A DNA stretch of 37,864 nt from DASUSH01 sp036375215 (GCA_036375215.1 DASUSH010000024.1:1-37864); one strand, 5' to 3'; counted from the first letter of the stretch, positions 16,782-24,433 are shown. Program-made: numbers and translations. Notes: generated by a model from the sequence alone, not told the origin.

Positions 16782-17831
16782 CTAGCGCGCCCGGGTCAGG
16801 CGCTCGGTCTCGGCGTCGCCGGTCTCGCCGCGACCCTCGTCCCGGGACCGCGGGGGCGAGCCGACCTCGTAGTGCGAGGGCTCGATCCCGAGCGTCAGCT
16901 CGACGCGCCGCACGCGCTCGAAGACGCGCTGGGTGATCACCCGCTGGCCCGCGAGAGCGTCCCCGACCACCCCGAGGGCGAAGAGCTGGACGGCGGCGAT
17001 CACCAGGACCGCGCCGAGGATCAGCGACTGCACGTGCCCGGTCGAGTCGCCGTTCACGATCCAGTCGACGAGGAACGGCAGCCAGGCGACGAGCGCCGCG
17101 ATCGCGACCACCACGGCGGCGGTCGTGAAGACCCGAAGCGGCTCGTACATCGCGTACGCGCGGAAGATCGAGACGGCATTGCGGCGGACGTAGGAGGAGG
17201 TCGAGGGGAAGAGCCGGGACTCACGCAGCTTCTCGTTGGTGCCGACCTCGACGTGGTCGACCGCGACCAGCATCTTGCCGGCCTGGATCAGGCTCTCGAG
17301 CGTGTAGGTGAAGCTGGAGACGACCTGCAGCGAGATCGCCGCCTCGCGGTTGTAGGCGCGAAAGCCCGAGGTCGTGTCGGGGACGTCGGTCCCGGAGGCG
17401 CGGCGGACGACCCAGCTGCCGAGCCGCTGCAGCAGCTTCTTCGCCCCGGAGAAGTGCTCGATCGTCTGCGTGCGGCGATCGCCGACGACGAGGTCGGCGT
17501 CGCCGGCGAGGATCGGAGCGACGAGCTTGGGGATGTCCGAGGCGCGGTACTGGTTGTCGGCGTCGGTGTTCACGATCACGTCGGCGCCGAGCTTGAGGGC
17601 GGCGTCGAGACCCGCCTGGAAGGCGTTGGCGAGCCCGCGGTTCCCCGCCAGCCGGACGATGTGGTCGACGCCGCGCTCGCGGGCCACGGCGACGGTCCGG
17701 TCGGTCGAGCCGTCGTCGATCACGAGCCACTCGACCTCGTCGAAGCCCCCGACCTCGCGCGGGAGCTCGGCGAGCGTGCGCGGGAGGGTCGACTCCTCGT
17801 TCAGGCAGGGGATCTGGATGATCAGCTTCAC
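16782..17831 (-). CDS. Family 2 glycosyltransferase with C-terminal membrane anchor
   Basis: The 349-residue product starts at GTG 17831. The N-terminal GT-A domain shows IIQIPCLNEESTLP, VIDDGSTDRT (nucleotide-sugar binding) and the metal motif NTDADNQY. This resembles dolichol-phosphate-mannose synthase and polyprenyl-phosphate glycosyltransferases. Two transmembrane segments follow near residues 240-265 and 275-297, then a charged tail. It probably makes a polyprenyl-phosphate sugar donor for membrane GT-C enzymes, such as the one encoded divergently at 17867. It is co-transcribed with the flippase. TACCCT lies 9 nt before the start. Confidence 0.92.
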   Translation of the reverse strand: MKLIIQIPCLNEESTLPRTLAELPREVGGFDEVEWLVIDDGSTDRTVAVARERGVDHIVRLAGNRGLANAFQAGLDAALKLGADVIVNTDADNQYRASDIPKLVAPILAGDADLVVGDRRTQTIEHFSGAKKLLQRLGSWVVRRASGTDVPDTTSGFRAYNREAAISLQVVSSFTYTLESLIQAGKMLVAVDHVEVGTNEKLRESRLFPSTSSYVRRNAVSIFRAYAMYEPLRVFTTAAVVVAIAALVAWLPFLVDWIVNGDSTGHVQSLILGAVLVIAAVQLFALGVVGDALAGQRVITQRVFERVRRVELTLGIEPSHYEVGSPPRSRDEGRGETGDAETERLTRAR

Positions 17832-17840
17832 GGCTCAGAG

Positions 17841-17858
17841 AGGGTACGCATCTAGCAT
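17841..17858. promoter_or_regulatory. Divergent promoter region with two -10 hexamers
   Basis: Only 35 nt separate the two divergent starts. Minus-strand TACCCT (17846-17841) ends 9 nt before GTG 17831. Plus-strand TAGCAT (17853-17858) ends 8 nt before GTG 17867. Both fit leaderless transcription, and each promoter's upstream region must lie within the other gene. Confidence 0.45.
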
Positions 17859-17866
17859 CGAGCGCC

Positions 17867-19312
17867 GTGAAATCCGAGACCCTCCGAAAGCTCGAGCTCG
17901 CCGGGCTCGCCGTGCTCGTCGTCATCACGATCGTCGGCTTCGCGCTCTGGCCGAGCTATCCGAACTACGACTCGGTCTACACACTGGTCTGGGGAGGCGA
18001 GCTGCTCGGCGGCGACGAGCCGAGCTTCGAGGCGTTCCGGGCGCCCACCCAGCACCCGCTCGCGATCCTCGTCGCGATCGTCCTCTATCCGCTCGGCGGC
18101 GCCGCCGACCACGCGCTCGTCCTGCTCACGCTCCTCTCCTTCGTCGCGGTGGTCGCCGCGGTCTACCGGCTCGGGCGCGACGCCTTCGCGCCCCTGGTCG
18201 GGCTCGCGGCCGCGCTCATCATGATCTCCCGCTTCGACTTCCCCTACCTCGCCGTTCGCGCCTACATCGACATCCCGTTCATGGCGCTGGTGCTCTGGGC
18301 GGCGGTGCTCGAGTACCGGCGGCCGCGGCGCGGGGGGGTGGTCTGGGTCCTGCTCGCCGCCGCCGGCCTCCTGCGGCCCGAGGCCTGGGCGCTCCTCGGC
18401 CTCTACTGGCTCTGGCTGAGCTTCGGGGGCGAAGCCACGTGGCCGCAGCGACTCAAGTGGGCGCTCTACGCCGCCGCCCCCGCCGTCGTCTGGGTGGGGA
18501 TCGACTTCGCCTTCACCGGCGACCCGCTCTACAGCCAGCACGCGACCAGCGAGACCGTCGCCTCGCTCGACCGCGGCGAGGACCTCGCCGAGCTGCCGGG
18601 GGCGCTGGCGGTCTCGATGACCGAGCTCGTGAAGCCGCCGGTGATCCTCGCCGGGCTCGCCGGGATCGTGCTAGCGGTCGCGCTCGTGCCCCGCCGCACG
18701 CTGATGCCGGGCATCGTGCTCGTCACCGGGATCGGCACCTTCCTCGCGATCGGCGCCGCCGGCTTCGCGGTGATCGACCGCTACCTGATCGTCGCCGCCG
18801 CGGCCTTCTGCATCTTCGCCGGCTTCGCGATCGCCGGGTTCGCGGCGATCGAGCGATTCCGCGCCCTGCGGATCGCCTGGGCCGCGGGCGCCGCGCTGAT
18901 CGTCGCCGCGGTCGTCGTCTTCACCTTCACCCGCACCCTCGCCCTCGACGAGTTCAACGCCGACCTGGACTTCCGCAACGACGCCAACGCGAGCCTCGAG
19001 CGCGTGCTCGACTCCGACGCGGTCGCGAGCCGCCGCGAAGCGGGCTGCGGCCCGGTCACGACCCCGACCCACAAGATCGTCCCCGACGTGCGCTGGCTCC
19101 TCGACGCCGACCCCGGCGAGGTGATCTCGCGCAGCGATCCCGGCTACGCCGAGGGGGAAGACGAGCTCGCCCTGATCGCCGAGGGCCGGCGCACGCTCGA
19201 CAAGCAGGCGTTCGACGGCGACACCCCGGCGACGACGCAGCTCCCGCCCGCCGGCTTCGAGCCGGTCGCCCGCGACCGCTACTACTCGGTCTGGGCCCGC
19301 TGCGAGCTCTGA
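17867..19312 (+). CDS. GT-C-like integral membrane protein (probable glycosyltransferase)
   Basis: The 481-residue polytopic protein has about 10-11 transmembrane segments. After the first segment comes an extracytoplasmic loop with YPNYDSVYTLVWGGELL, whose acidic residue is placed as in GT-C enzymes using polyprenyl-phosphate sugars. Further in is LLRPEAWALLGLYWLWL, also typical of that fold. A soluble domain of about 120 residues ends the protein. The divergent GT2 and flippase genes fit an envelope glycan or glycolipid pathway. No precise family can be named. Its last 31 bp overlap a convergent small gene. Confidence 0.85.
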   Translation: MKSETLRKLELAGLAVLVVITIVGFALWPSYPNYDSVYTLVWGGELLGGDEPSFEAFRAPTQHPLAILVAIVLYPLGGAADHALVLLTLLSFVAVVAAVYRLGRDAFAPLVGLAAALIMISRFDFPYLAVRAYIDIPFMALVLWAAVLEYRRPRRGGVVWVLLAAAGLLRPEAWALLGLYWLWLSFGGEATWPQRLKWALYAAAPAVVWVGIDFAFTGDPLYSQHATSETVASLDRGEDLAELPGALAVSMTELVKPPVILAGLAGIVLAVALVPRRTLMPGIVLVTGIGTFLAIGAAGFAVIDRYLIVAAAAFCIFAGFAIAGFAAIERFRALRIAWAAGAALIVAAVVVFTFTRTLALDEFNADLDFRNDANASLERVLDSDAVASRREAGCGPVTTPTHKIVPDVRWLLDADPGEVISRSDPGYAEGEDELALIAEGRRTLDKQAFDGDTPATTQLPPAGFEPVARDRYYSVWARCEL

Positions 19313-19509
19313 CCGCGCTCGGAGCGCGGGCTGTTCTTCAAGTGGTCGAGCAGGAAGCCGCCCATCGCCACGGCGCAGAGCGCGAACAGGACGACGGCGC
19401 TCTCGTCGAATCCCGCGACCGCGGCGAGCACCATGAAGGCGACGACGGCGCCGATCACGGCGATGTAGGAAGCCGCCCAGGGGTGCGATCTCGCCCAGCG
19501 CATAATCAC
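19282..19509 (-). CDS. Small two-span membrane protein (75 aa)
   Basis: Two hydrophobic segments are visible, SYIAVIGAVVAFMVLAAVAG and VVLFALCAVAMGGFLLDHL, followed by a basic, Ser/Gln-rich tail. The start is set at GTG 19509 because TATATT (19523-19518) ends 8 nt before it, matching the leaderless layout; ATG 19503 would shorten it by two residues. The 3' end overlaps the convergent GT-C-like gene by 31 bp. No family is recognised. It is divergent from ribD. The good hexamer and clean transmembrane pattern support a real gene, but it is small. Confidence 0.6.
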   Translation of the reverse strand: MIMRWARSHPWAASYIAVIGAVVAFMVLAAVAGFDESAVVLFALCAVAMGGFLLDHLKNSPRSERGQSSQRAQTE

Positions 19510-19517
19510 GAGAGCCG

Positions 19518-19523
19518 AATATA
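19518..19523 (-). promoter_or_regulatory. -10 hexamer TATATT for the small membrane protein gene
   Basis: The minus-strand TATATT is the best -10 match in the window. It is separated by 8 nt from GTG 19509 and by 14 nt from ATG 19503. Confidence 0.5.
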
Positions 19524-19562
19524 CGCCCCGGCGCGGCTCCTCGCGCCGGGCGCCGCGAGCCG

Positions 19563-19568
19563 TACAAT
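19563..19568 (+). promoter_or_regulatory. -10 hexamer TACAAT for ribD
   Basis: TACAAT predicts a transcript start near 19575, which would give a leader of about 25 nt before ATG 19601 with AGGG (19593-19596) as ribosome site. No clear TTGACA-like -35 is seen. Confidence 0.5.
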
Positions 19569-19575
19569 GACCACT

Positions 19576-19593
19576 TGACTGACTAGTCAATCA
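19576..19593. promoter_or_regulatory. Operator-like palindrome overlapping the ribD transcript start
   Basis: TGACTGACTAGTCAATCA is an 18-bp near-perfect palindrome with one mismatched pair. The central TGACTAGTCA (19580-19589) is perfect. It lies between the TACAAT hexamer and the ribosome site of ribD. Sites of this length, symmetry and position are typical of TetR-family repressors. No TetR gene is in the window, so the binder is unknown. Confidence 0.55.
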
Positions 19594-19600
19594 GGGCGAT

Positions 19601-20722
19601 ATGACAGCTACCGAAGCCAAGCGCGAGCAGGATCGGGACCACCTCCGCCGCGCCCTGGAGCTGGCTGAACGAGGCCGGGGCCGGGTCAGCCCCAACCCGC
19701 TCGTCGGCGCCGTGATCGCGCGCGGCGGCGACGTCCTCGGTGAGGGCTGGCACGCCGAGCTGGGCGGCGACCACGCCGAGGTCGCGGCGATCGCCGACGC
19801 GCGCTCCCGCGGAGCGGACCTCGACGGGGCGACGATGTACGTGACGCTCGAGCCCTGCGCCCACCACGGGCGGACGCCCCCCTGCACCGACGCGATCCTC
19901 GCCACGCCGATCGGGCGCGTCGTGATCGCCTCCGAGGATCCGAGCGAAAAGGCGAGCGGGCGCGGCCCGGGCATGCTGCGCGACGACGGGCGCGCGGTGG
20001 AGCTCGCCCAGGGCGCCGAGGCGACCGCCGCCCGCCTCCTCAACCAGGCGTTCCGCAAGCACTCGCGCACGGGGCTGCCACTCGTCACGCTGAAGATGGC
20101 GAGCTCGCTCGACGGCAAGGTCGCCACCCGCGGCGGCGACTCGAAGTGGATCTCCGGCGAGCGGAGCCGCGCGCTCGTCCACCGCTGGCGCGCGGAGTCC
20201 GACGCGGTGGCGGTCGGGATCGGCACCGCCCTCGCCGACGACGCCCTGCTGACCGCGCGCGACCTCCACCCGCCCGCCGCCCTCCAGCCCGCGCGCGTCG
20301 TCTTCGACTCCACCGCCCGCCTCCCGCTCGACTCGAAGCTCGTCGCCTCGATCCCCGAGGCGCCGCTCTACGTCGTCACCGGCCCCGACGCACCGGCCGA
20401 CCGCGCCGAGGCCCTGCGCGCTGCCGGCGCCGAGCTGATCGCCGCGGACCTGCCCGGCGCGCTCGCCGAGCTCGGCCGCCGCGGCATCACGAGCGTCCTG
20501 CTCGAGGGCGGGCCCACCCTCGCCGGGTCCTTCCTCGACGCCGGCGAGATCGACCAGCTCCGCCTCTTCCTCGCCCCGGTGCTGATCGGGGGCGCGGAGG
20601 CGAGCCCGATCGTCTCGGGCCTCGGCGCCGAGCGGGTCGAGCTGGCCGCGCGTGCGCTCGCGATGAGCGCCGAGCCCTCGGGCGAGGACGTCCTGATCAC
20701 GGCAAGGTTGAAGGAGTGGTGA
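19601..20722 (+). CDS. ribD: Bifunctional riboflavin deaminase/reductase
   Basis: The 373-residue product carries the second and third steps of riboflavin synthesis: deamination of the pyrimidine, then NADPH-dependent reduction of the ribosyl side chain. The N-terminal cytidine-deaminase-like domain (1-145) has VSPNPLVGAVI, the zinc-site HAE and PCAHHGRTPPC. The C-terminal RibD reductase domain has TLKMASSLDGKVA, SGERSRALVHRWRA and VLLEGGPTLAGSF. The ATG follows AGGG by 4 nt. It heads ribD-ribE-ribBA and carries an operator-like palindrome rather than an RFN element. Confidence 0.96.
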   Translation: MTATEAKREQDRDHLRRALELAERGRGRVSPNPLVGAVIARGGDVLGEGWHAELGGDHAEVAAIADARSRGADLDGATMYVTLEPCAHHGRTPPCTDAILATPIGRVVIASEDPSEKASGRGPGMLRDDGRAVELAQGAEATAARLLNQAFRKHSRTGLPLVTLKMASSLDGKVATRGGDSKWISGERSRALVHRWRAESDAVAVGIGTALADDALLTARDLHPPAALQPARVVFDSTARLPLDSKLVASIPEAPLYVVTGPDAPADRAEALRAAGAELIAADLPGALAELGRRGITSVLLEGGPTLAGSFLDAGEIDQLRLFLAPVLIGGAEASPIVSGLGAERVELAARALAMSAEPSGEDVLITARLKEW

Positions 20723-20732
20723 GGGAGCCACC

Positions 20733-21329
20733 GTGTTCACGGGCCTGATCGCCGACCTCGGCACCGTCGCCGCGCTCGAGCGCGGCGATGAGGGCGCGCG
20801 GCTCCGGGTCCGGACCGCGCTCGCCGGCGAGCTCGCCGAGGGCGACTCGATCGCGGTGAACGGCGCCTGCCTCACCGCGGCCTCGGTCGGCGACGGCGAG
20901 TTCACCGCCGACGTGATGAACCAGACGCTCTCGCTGACCTCGCTCGGGCCGCTCACCGAGGGCGACGCGGTGAACCTCGAGCTGGCGCTGCGCGCCGCCG
21001 ACCGCCTCGGCGGCCACGTCGTCCAGGGCCACGTCGACGGCACCGGCAAGGTCGCCTCCGTACGCGAGGACGGCATCGCCCGGCGGGTCGAGGTCGAGCT
21101 CCCGGCCGAGCTCCGCCGCTACGTCGTCGAGCGCGGCTCCGTCGCGGTCGACGGGGTCAGCCTGACCGTCACCGCGGTCACCGACTCGGGCTTCGAGGTC
21201 TCGCTGATCCCCGAGACGCTCGAGCGCACGAACCTCGGCTCGGCCGAACCGGGGCGCGTCGTCAACATCGAGGTCGACGTCGTCGCCCGCTACGTCGAGC
21301 GCCTACTGTCTACGAAGGAGCCCCGATGA
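20733..21329 (+). CDS. ribE: Riboflavin synthase, alpha subunit
   Basis: Converts two molecules of dimethyl-ribityllumazine into riboflavin plus the diamino-pyrimidine precursor. The 198 residues form two similar lumazine-binding barrels, beginning MFTGLIADLGTV and containing VNGACLTAA, then GHVVQGHVDGTGKV and VDGVSLTVTAV in the second half. The GTG 20733 start is preceded by GAGGGAG (20721-20727), a good ribosome site that overlaps the ribD stop. Its own stop overlaps the ribBA ATG (ATGA). Family length and motifs are normal. Confidence 0.96.
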   Translation: MFTGLIADLGTVAALERGDEGARLRVRTALAGELAEGDSIAVNGACLTAASVGDGEFTADVMNQTLSLTSLGPLTEGDAVNLELALRAADRLGGHVVQGHVDGTGKVASVREDGIARRVEVELPAELRRYVVERGSVAVDGVSLTVTAVTDSGFEVSLIPETLERTNLGSAEPGRVVNIEVDVVARYVERLLSTKEPR

Positions 21330-22648
21330 GCGAGGAATCCGCCCAACAGGTATCCGAGACGGACTCGAGCCACTTCGCCACGATCGAGGAGGCCCTCGAG
21401 GACATCCGCCGGGGCAAGATGGTCGTCGTCTGCGACGGCGAGGACCGCGAGAACGAGGGCGACCTCGTGCTCGCCGCCCAGTTCGCGACCCCCGAGGCGA
21501 TCAACTTCATGGCGAAGGAGGCGCGCGGGCTGATCTGCCTCGCGATGACCCCGGAGCGCTGCGAGGAGCTCGGCCTGAACCTGATGGCGGCGAAGAACGA
21601 GGCGCCGCTCCAGACCGCGTTCACGGTCTCGATCGAAGCCGCCGAGGGCGTCACGACCGGGATCTCCGCCCACGACCGCGCCCGCACGGTCCAGGTCGCG
21701 ATCGACCCGCACTCGACCCCCGACGACCTGCACCAGCCCGGCCACGTCTTCCCGCTGAAGGCGAAGGACGGCGGCGTGCTCGAGCGCACCGGCCACACCG
21801 AGGCGAGCGTCGACCTCGCCCGCCTCGCCGGCCTGATCCCGGCCGGCGTGATCTGCGAGATCATGAACGACGACGGGACGATGGCCCGCGTCCCCGACCT
21901 CGTCGGCTACTGCGAGCGCCACGACCTGAAGATGGTCACGGTCGCCGACCTGATCTCCTACCGGCGCCGCACCGAGAAGCTCGTCGAGCGGATCGTCGCG
22001 ACCAAGCTGCCGACGAAGTACGGCGAGTTCACCGCGGTCGGCTACCGCTCCCTCGTCGACGACAAGCACCACGTCGCGATGGTGAAGGGGGAGGTCGCCG
22101 GCGCCGACGACGTACTCGTGCGCGTCCACTCCGAGTGCCTGACCGGCGACGTCTTCCACAGCCTGCGCTGCGACTGCGGCGACCAGCTCGAGGCGGCGCT
22201 CGCGAACATCGAGCGCGAGGGCCGAGGCGTCCTCCTCTACCTCTCCCAGGAGGGGCGCGGAATCGGCCTGCTCAACAAGCTGCGCGCCTACCGCCTCCAG
22301 GAGGAGGGGCTCGACACCGTCGACGCCAACCTGAAGCTCGGCCTGCCCGCCGACCTGCGCGACTACGGCATCGGCGCACAGATCCTCGGCGACCTCGGCC
22401 TCACCAGCATCCGGATCCTCACCAACAACCCGAAGAAGATCATCGGCCTCGAGGGCTACGGCCTCTCCGTGACCGAGCAGGTCCCGATCCAGTCGGTCTC
22501 GAACCCGCACAACGAGACCTACCTGCGCACGAAGCGCGACCGGCTCGGCCACGCGCTCCATCACCAGGGCCTCGCGCTCGACGAGGAGCTGATCCACTCA
22601 GAGCACATGGACGACGCCGTCGACATCGACGGCGGCGAGAAGTCCTAG
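21326..22648 (+). CDS. ribBA: Bifunctional DHBP synthase / GTP cyclohydrolase II
   Basis: The 440-residue fusion opens both branches of riboflavin synthesis. The N-terminal half (about 15-215) makes 3,4-dihydroxy-2-butanone-4-phosphate from ribulose-5-phosphate; it has CDGEDRENEGDLVLAA and HTEASVDLARLAG. The C-terminal half is GTP cyclohydrolase II, with zinc cysteines in RVHSECLTGDVFHSLRCDCG, YLSQEGRGIGLLNKLRAY and ILTNNPKKIIGLEGYGL. Its ATG overlaps ribE by 4 nt. At the 3' end CTAG (22645-22648) holds both its own TAG and the TAG of the convergent polymerase gene. Both active sites look complete. Confidence 0.97.
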   Translation: MSEESAQQVSETDSSHFATIEEALEDIRRGKMVVVCDGEDRENEGDLVLAAQFATPEAINFMAKEARGLICLAMTPERCEELGLNLMAAKNEAPLQTAFTVSIEAAEGVTTGISAHDRARTVQVAIDPHSTPDDLHQPGHVFPLKAKDGGVLERTGHTEASVDLARLAGLIPAGVICEIMNDDGTMARVPDLVGYCERHDLKMVTVADLISYRRRTEKLVERIVATKLPTKYGEFTAVGYRSLVDDKHHVAMVKGEVAGADDVLVRVHSECLTGDVFHSLRCDCGDQLEAALANIEREGRGVLLYLSQEGRGIGLLNKLRAYRLQEEGLDTVDANLKLGLPADLRDYGIGAQILGDLGLTSIRILTNNPKKIIGLEGYGLSVTEQVPIQSVSNPHNETYLRTKRDRLGHALHHQGLALDEELIHSEHMDDAVDIDGGEKS

Positions 22649-23724
22649 GCGCTCCCGCTCTCGCTCTTCCGGTCCCGGTCGCGCGACGGCTGCACCCGCT
22701 TCGGCTCGCCGGGCATCTTCGGGTAGTCGGGCGGGTACGGCATGTCGCCCTCGCCCGCGCTCTCGTCGCGCTCGTACATCTCGAGCAGCGGCTCGAGCGA
22801 GTGGGCGACGTCGTCGATCCCGGCGAACCGGTCGCCGTGCTCGGCAAAGCGGGCGGGCATTGTCGCCACGGTGAAGTCCTCGGGCTGCGCGTCGGAGAGC
22901 TCGTCCCAGGCGAGCGGTGCGGACACCGGCGCGCCGGGCTTGGGGCGGACGCTGTAGGGGGAGGCGATCGTGCGGTCGCGCGCGTTCTGGTTGTAGTCGA
23001 CGAAGACCCTACGCCCGCGCTCTTCCTTCCACCAGCTCGTCGTCACCTCGCCCGGCAGCCGCCGCCCGAGCTCGCGACCGAAGGCGATCGCCGCGTGGCG
23101 GACGTCGGTGAAGGTCCAGCGGGGCTCGATCCGGACGTAGACGTGGATTCCGCGCCCCCCGGACGTCTTCGGGAAGCCGGCGTAGCCGAGCTCGGCGAGG
23201 AGCTCGCGCGCGACGCCGGCGATGCGGACGGCGTCGTCGAAATCGGTTCCCGGCTGCGGGTCGAGGTCGATGCGCAGCTCGTCGGGGTGGTCGACGTCGG
23301 CGCGCCGCACCGGCCACGGATGGAAGGTCAGCGTGCCCATCTGCGCGCACCAGCCGACGACCGCGATCTCGGTCGGGCAGACCTCGTCCGCGTGGCGGCC
23401 CGACGGGAATTCGATCCGGCAGGTCTCGACGTACTCGGGGGCTCCCCGGGGGACCCGCTTCTGGTAGAAGGCGTCGCCGCCTCCCCGCTCGCGGGTCGAG
23501 ACGACTATCCCCGGGTGGACCCCCTTCGGCCAGCGCTCGAGCGTCGTCGGCCGCTCGCGAAGGGCGAGCATGATCCCGTCGGCGACCGCGAGGTAGTACT
23601 CGACGATCTCGAGCTTGGTGACCTCCGCCGTCCGCTCGGTCGCCGGGAAGATCACCCTGGCGGGGTTCGAGACCCGCAGGTCCCGCCCGCCCGCGTCGAG
23701 GATCACCGCCTCCGAGTCGGCCAT
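22645..23724 (-). CDS. LigD-type polymerase/primase domain protein (stand-alone)
   Basis: The product is 359 residues from ATG 23724; an ATG at 23730 adds two. It matches the archaeo-eukaryotic primase-like polymerase domain of bacterial NHEJ LigD. It has RVIFPATE, TLERWPKGV, the catalytic pair in RIDLDPQPGTDF, SGGRGIHVYVRI, and the third metal Asp region FVDYNQNARDRTIASPYSVR. Such enzymes extend or fill in DNA ends with NTPs. No ligase, nuclease or Ku is attached or adjacent. It ends in a proline- and charge-rich tail. It interrupts the rib cluster, opposing ribBA and divergent from ribH. Confidence 0.93.
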   Translation of the reverse strand: MADSEAVILDAGGRDLRVSNPARVIFPATERTAEVTKLEIVEYYLAVADGIMLALRERPTTLERWPKGVHPGIVVSTRERGGGDAFYQKRVPRGAPEYVETCRIEFPSGRHADEVCPTEIAVVGWCAQMGTLTFHPWPVRRADVDHPDELRIDLDPQPGTDFDDAVRIAGVARELLAELGYAGFPKTSGGRGIHVYVRIEPRWTFTDVRHAAIAFGRELGRRLPGEVTTSWWKEERGRRVFVDYNQNARDRTIASPYSVRPKPGAPVSAPLAWDELSDAQPEDFTVATMPARFAEHGDRFAGIDDVAHSLEPLLEMYERDESAGEGDMPYPPDYPKMPGEPKRVQPSRDRDRKSESGSA

Positions 23725-23729
23725 CGTCA

Positions 23730-23736
23730 TATTGTC
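23730..23736. promoter_or_regulatory. Overlapping divergent -10 elements between polymerase gene and ribH
   Basis: Plus-strand TATTGT (23730-23735) ends 9 nt before the ribH ATG at 23745. Minus-strand GACAAT (23736-23731) ends 6 nt before ATG 23724. The two hexamers occupy nearly the same base pairs, so a single AT-rich site could drive both directions. Confidence 0.45.
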
Positions 23737-23744
23737 CCGGCACG

Positions 23745-24173
23745 ATGAGCGAATACGCGATCTGCGTTGCGACGTTCTACGAGGACCTCGCCGAGCGCCT
23801 GGTCAACGGCGCGACGGAGGCCTTCGCCGAGAACGACGTCGCGCCCAGCTCCGTCCACACCTTCGAGGTCGCGGGAGCGTTCGAGCTTCCCCTCGCCGCG
23901 AAATGGTGCGCCGAGTCCGGTCGATTCGAGGGCGTCGCCTGCCTCGGCGCGGTGATCAAGGGCGAGACCGACCATTACGATTTCGTCTGCGCGGAGTCCG
24001 CTCGTGGTATCCAGAGCGTCGCGCTCGCGACGGGTGTCCCCTGCTCCTTCGGCGTGATCACCTGCGACACCATGGAGCACGCCCTCGCCCGCGCCGGCGG
24101 CGACAAGCGCGACCAGGGGCGGAACGCCGCCCTCGCGGTGCTCAGCCTGACGAGGCTGCGCGAGTCGATCTAG
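23745..24173 (+). CDS. ribH: 6,7-dimethyl-8-ribityllumazine synthase
   Basis: The 142-residue product condenses DHBP with the diamino-pyrimidine to give the substrate of riboflavin synthase, usually as an icosahedral or pentameric assembly. Family marks are EVAGAFELPLAA, CLGAVIKGETDHYDFV, GVITCDTMEHALARAG and the C-terminal GDKRDQGRNAALAVL. It stands alone, 1.1 kb from ribBA, behind the reverse-oriented polymerase gene. TATTGT lies 9 nt upstream of the ATG and there is no Shine-Dalgarno sequence, so it probably has its own leaderless promoter and is not under the ribD operator. Confidence 0.95.
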   Translation: MSEYAICVATFYEDLAERLVNGATEAFAENDVAPSSVHTFEVAGAFELPLAAKWCAESGRFEGVACLGAVIKGETDHYDFVCAESARGIQSVALATGVPCSFGVITCDTMEHALARAGGDKRDQGRNAALAVLSLTRLRESI

Positions 24174-24199
24174 GCGCTCCGGCGCAAGCGACGTCCCGC

Positions 24200-24205
24200 T
24201 ACCCT
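24200..24205 (+). promoter_or_regulatory. Candidate -10 TACCCT for rpmB
   Basis: TACCCT ends 10 nt before ATG 24216, with the pyrimidine-rich TTTCCGCCTG between and no ribosome site. Confidence 0.4.
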
Positions 24206-24215
24206 TTTCCGCCTG

Positions 24216-24407
24216 ATGGCCAAGGTCTGTTTCAGCTGTGGCAAGAAGCCCGCGTTCGGCAACTCCCGGTCGCATTCGATGACGGCGACGCGGCGGCGCT
24301 TCAACCCGAACCTCCAGAAGGTTCGCGTCGACGACCGCGGCACGCCCCGCCGCGTCTACGTCTGCAGCCGCTGCCTGAAGTCGAACAAGGTCACAAAGGC
24401 CGCCTGA
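24216..24407 (+). CDS. rpmB: 50S ribosomal protein L28
   Basis: The 63-residue basic protein starts MAKVCFSCGKKPAFGNSRSH and has SMTATRRRFNPNLQKVRV, the L28 core. Two Cys pairs, CFSC and CSRC, indicate the zinc-binding form. It binds 23S rRNA in the large subunit. It precedes the fakA-like and recG genes, as in many Gram-positive genomes, although here the fibre-like gene intervenes. Its TGA lies inside the first of two overlapping hairpins. Confidence 0.96.
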   Translation: MAKVCFSCGKKPAFGNSRSHSMTATRRRFNPNLQKVRVDDRGTPRRVYVCSRCLKSNKVTKAA

Positions 24408-24433
24408 TCGAAAGATCAGGGTCCCCACCCTGA
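24403..24433 (+). terminator. Two mutually exclusive hairpins at the rpmB 3' end
   Basis: Hairpin A is CCTGATC-GAAA-GATCAGG (24403-24420), a perfect 7-bp stem with a GNRA tetraloop. Hairpin B is TCAGGGT-CCCC-ACCCTGA (24416-24433), also a perfect 7-bp stem. They share 24416-24420, so only one can form at a time. No T-run follows either. A third stem, CCCGC-TCGCG-GCGGG, lies at 24441-24455. Confidence 0.5.

Noticed and set aside
19504..19600. FMN riboswitch (RFN element) before ribD
   Set aside because: Predicted leader is only about 25 nt and the conserved multi-stem core is not seen; the palindrome explains the symmetry better.
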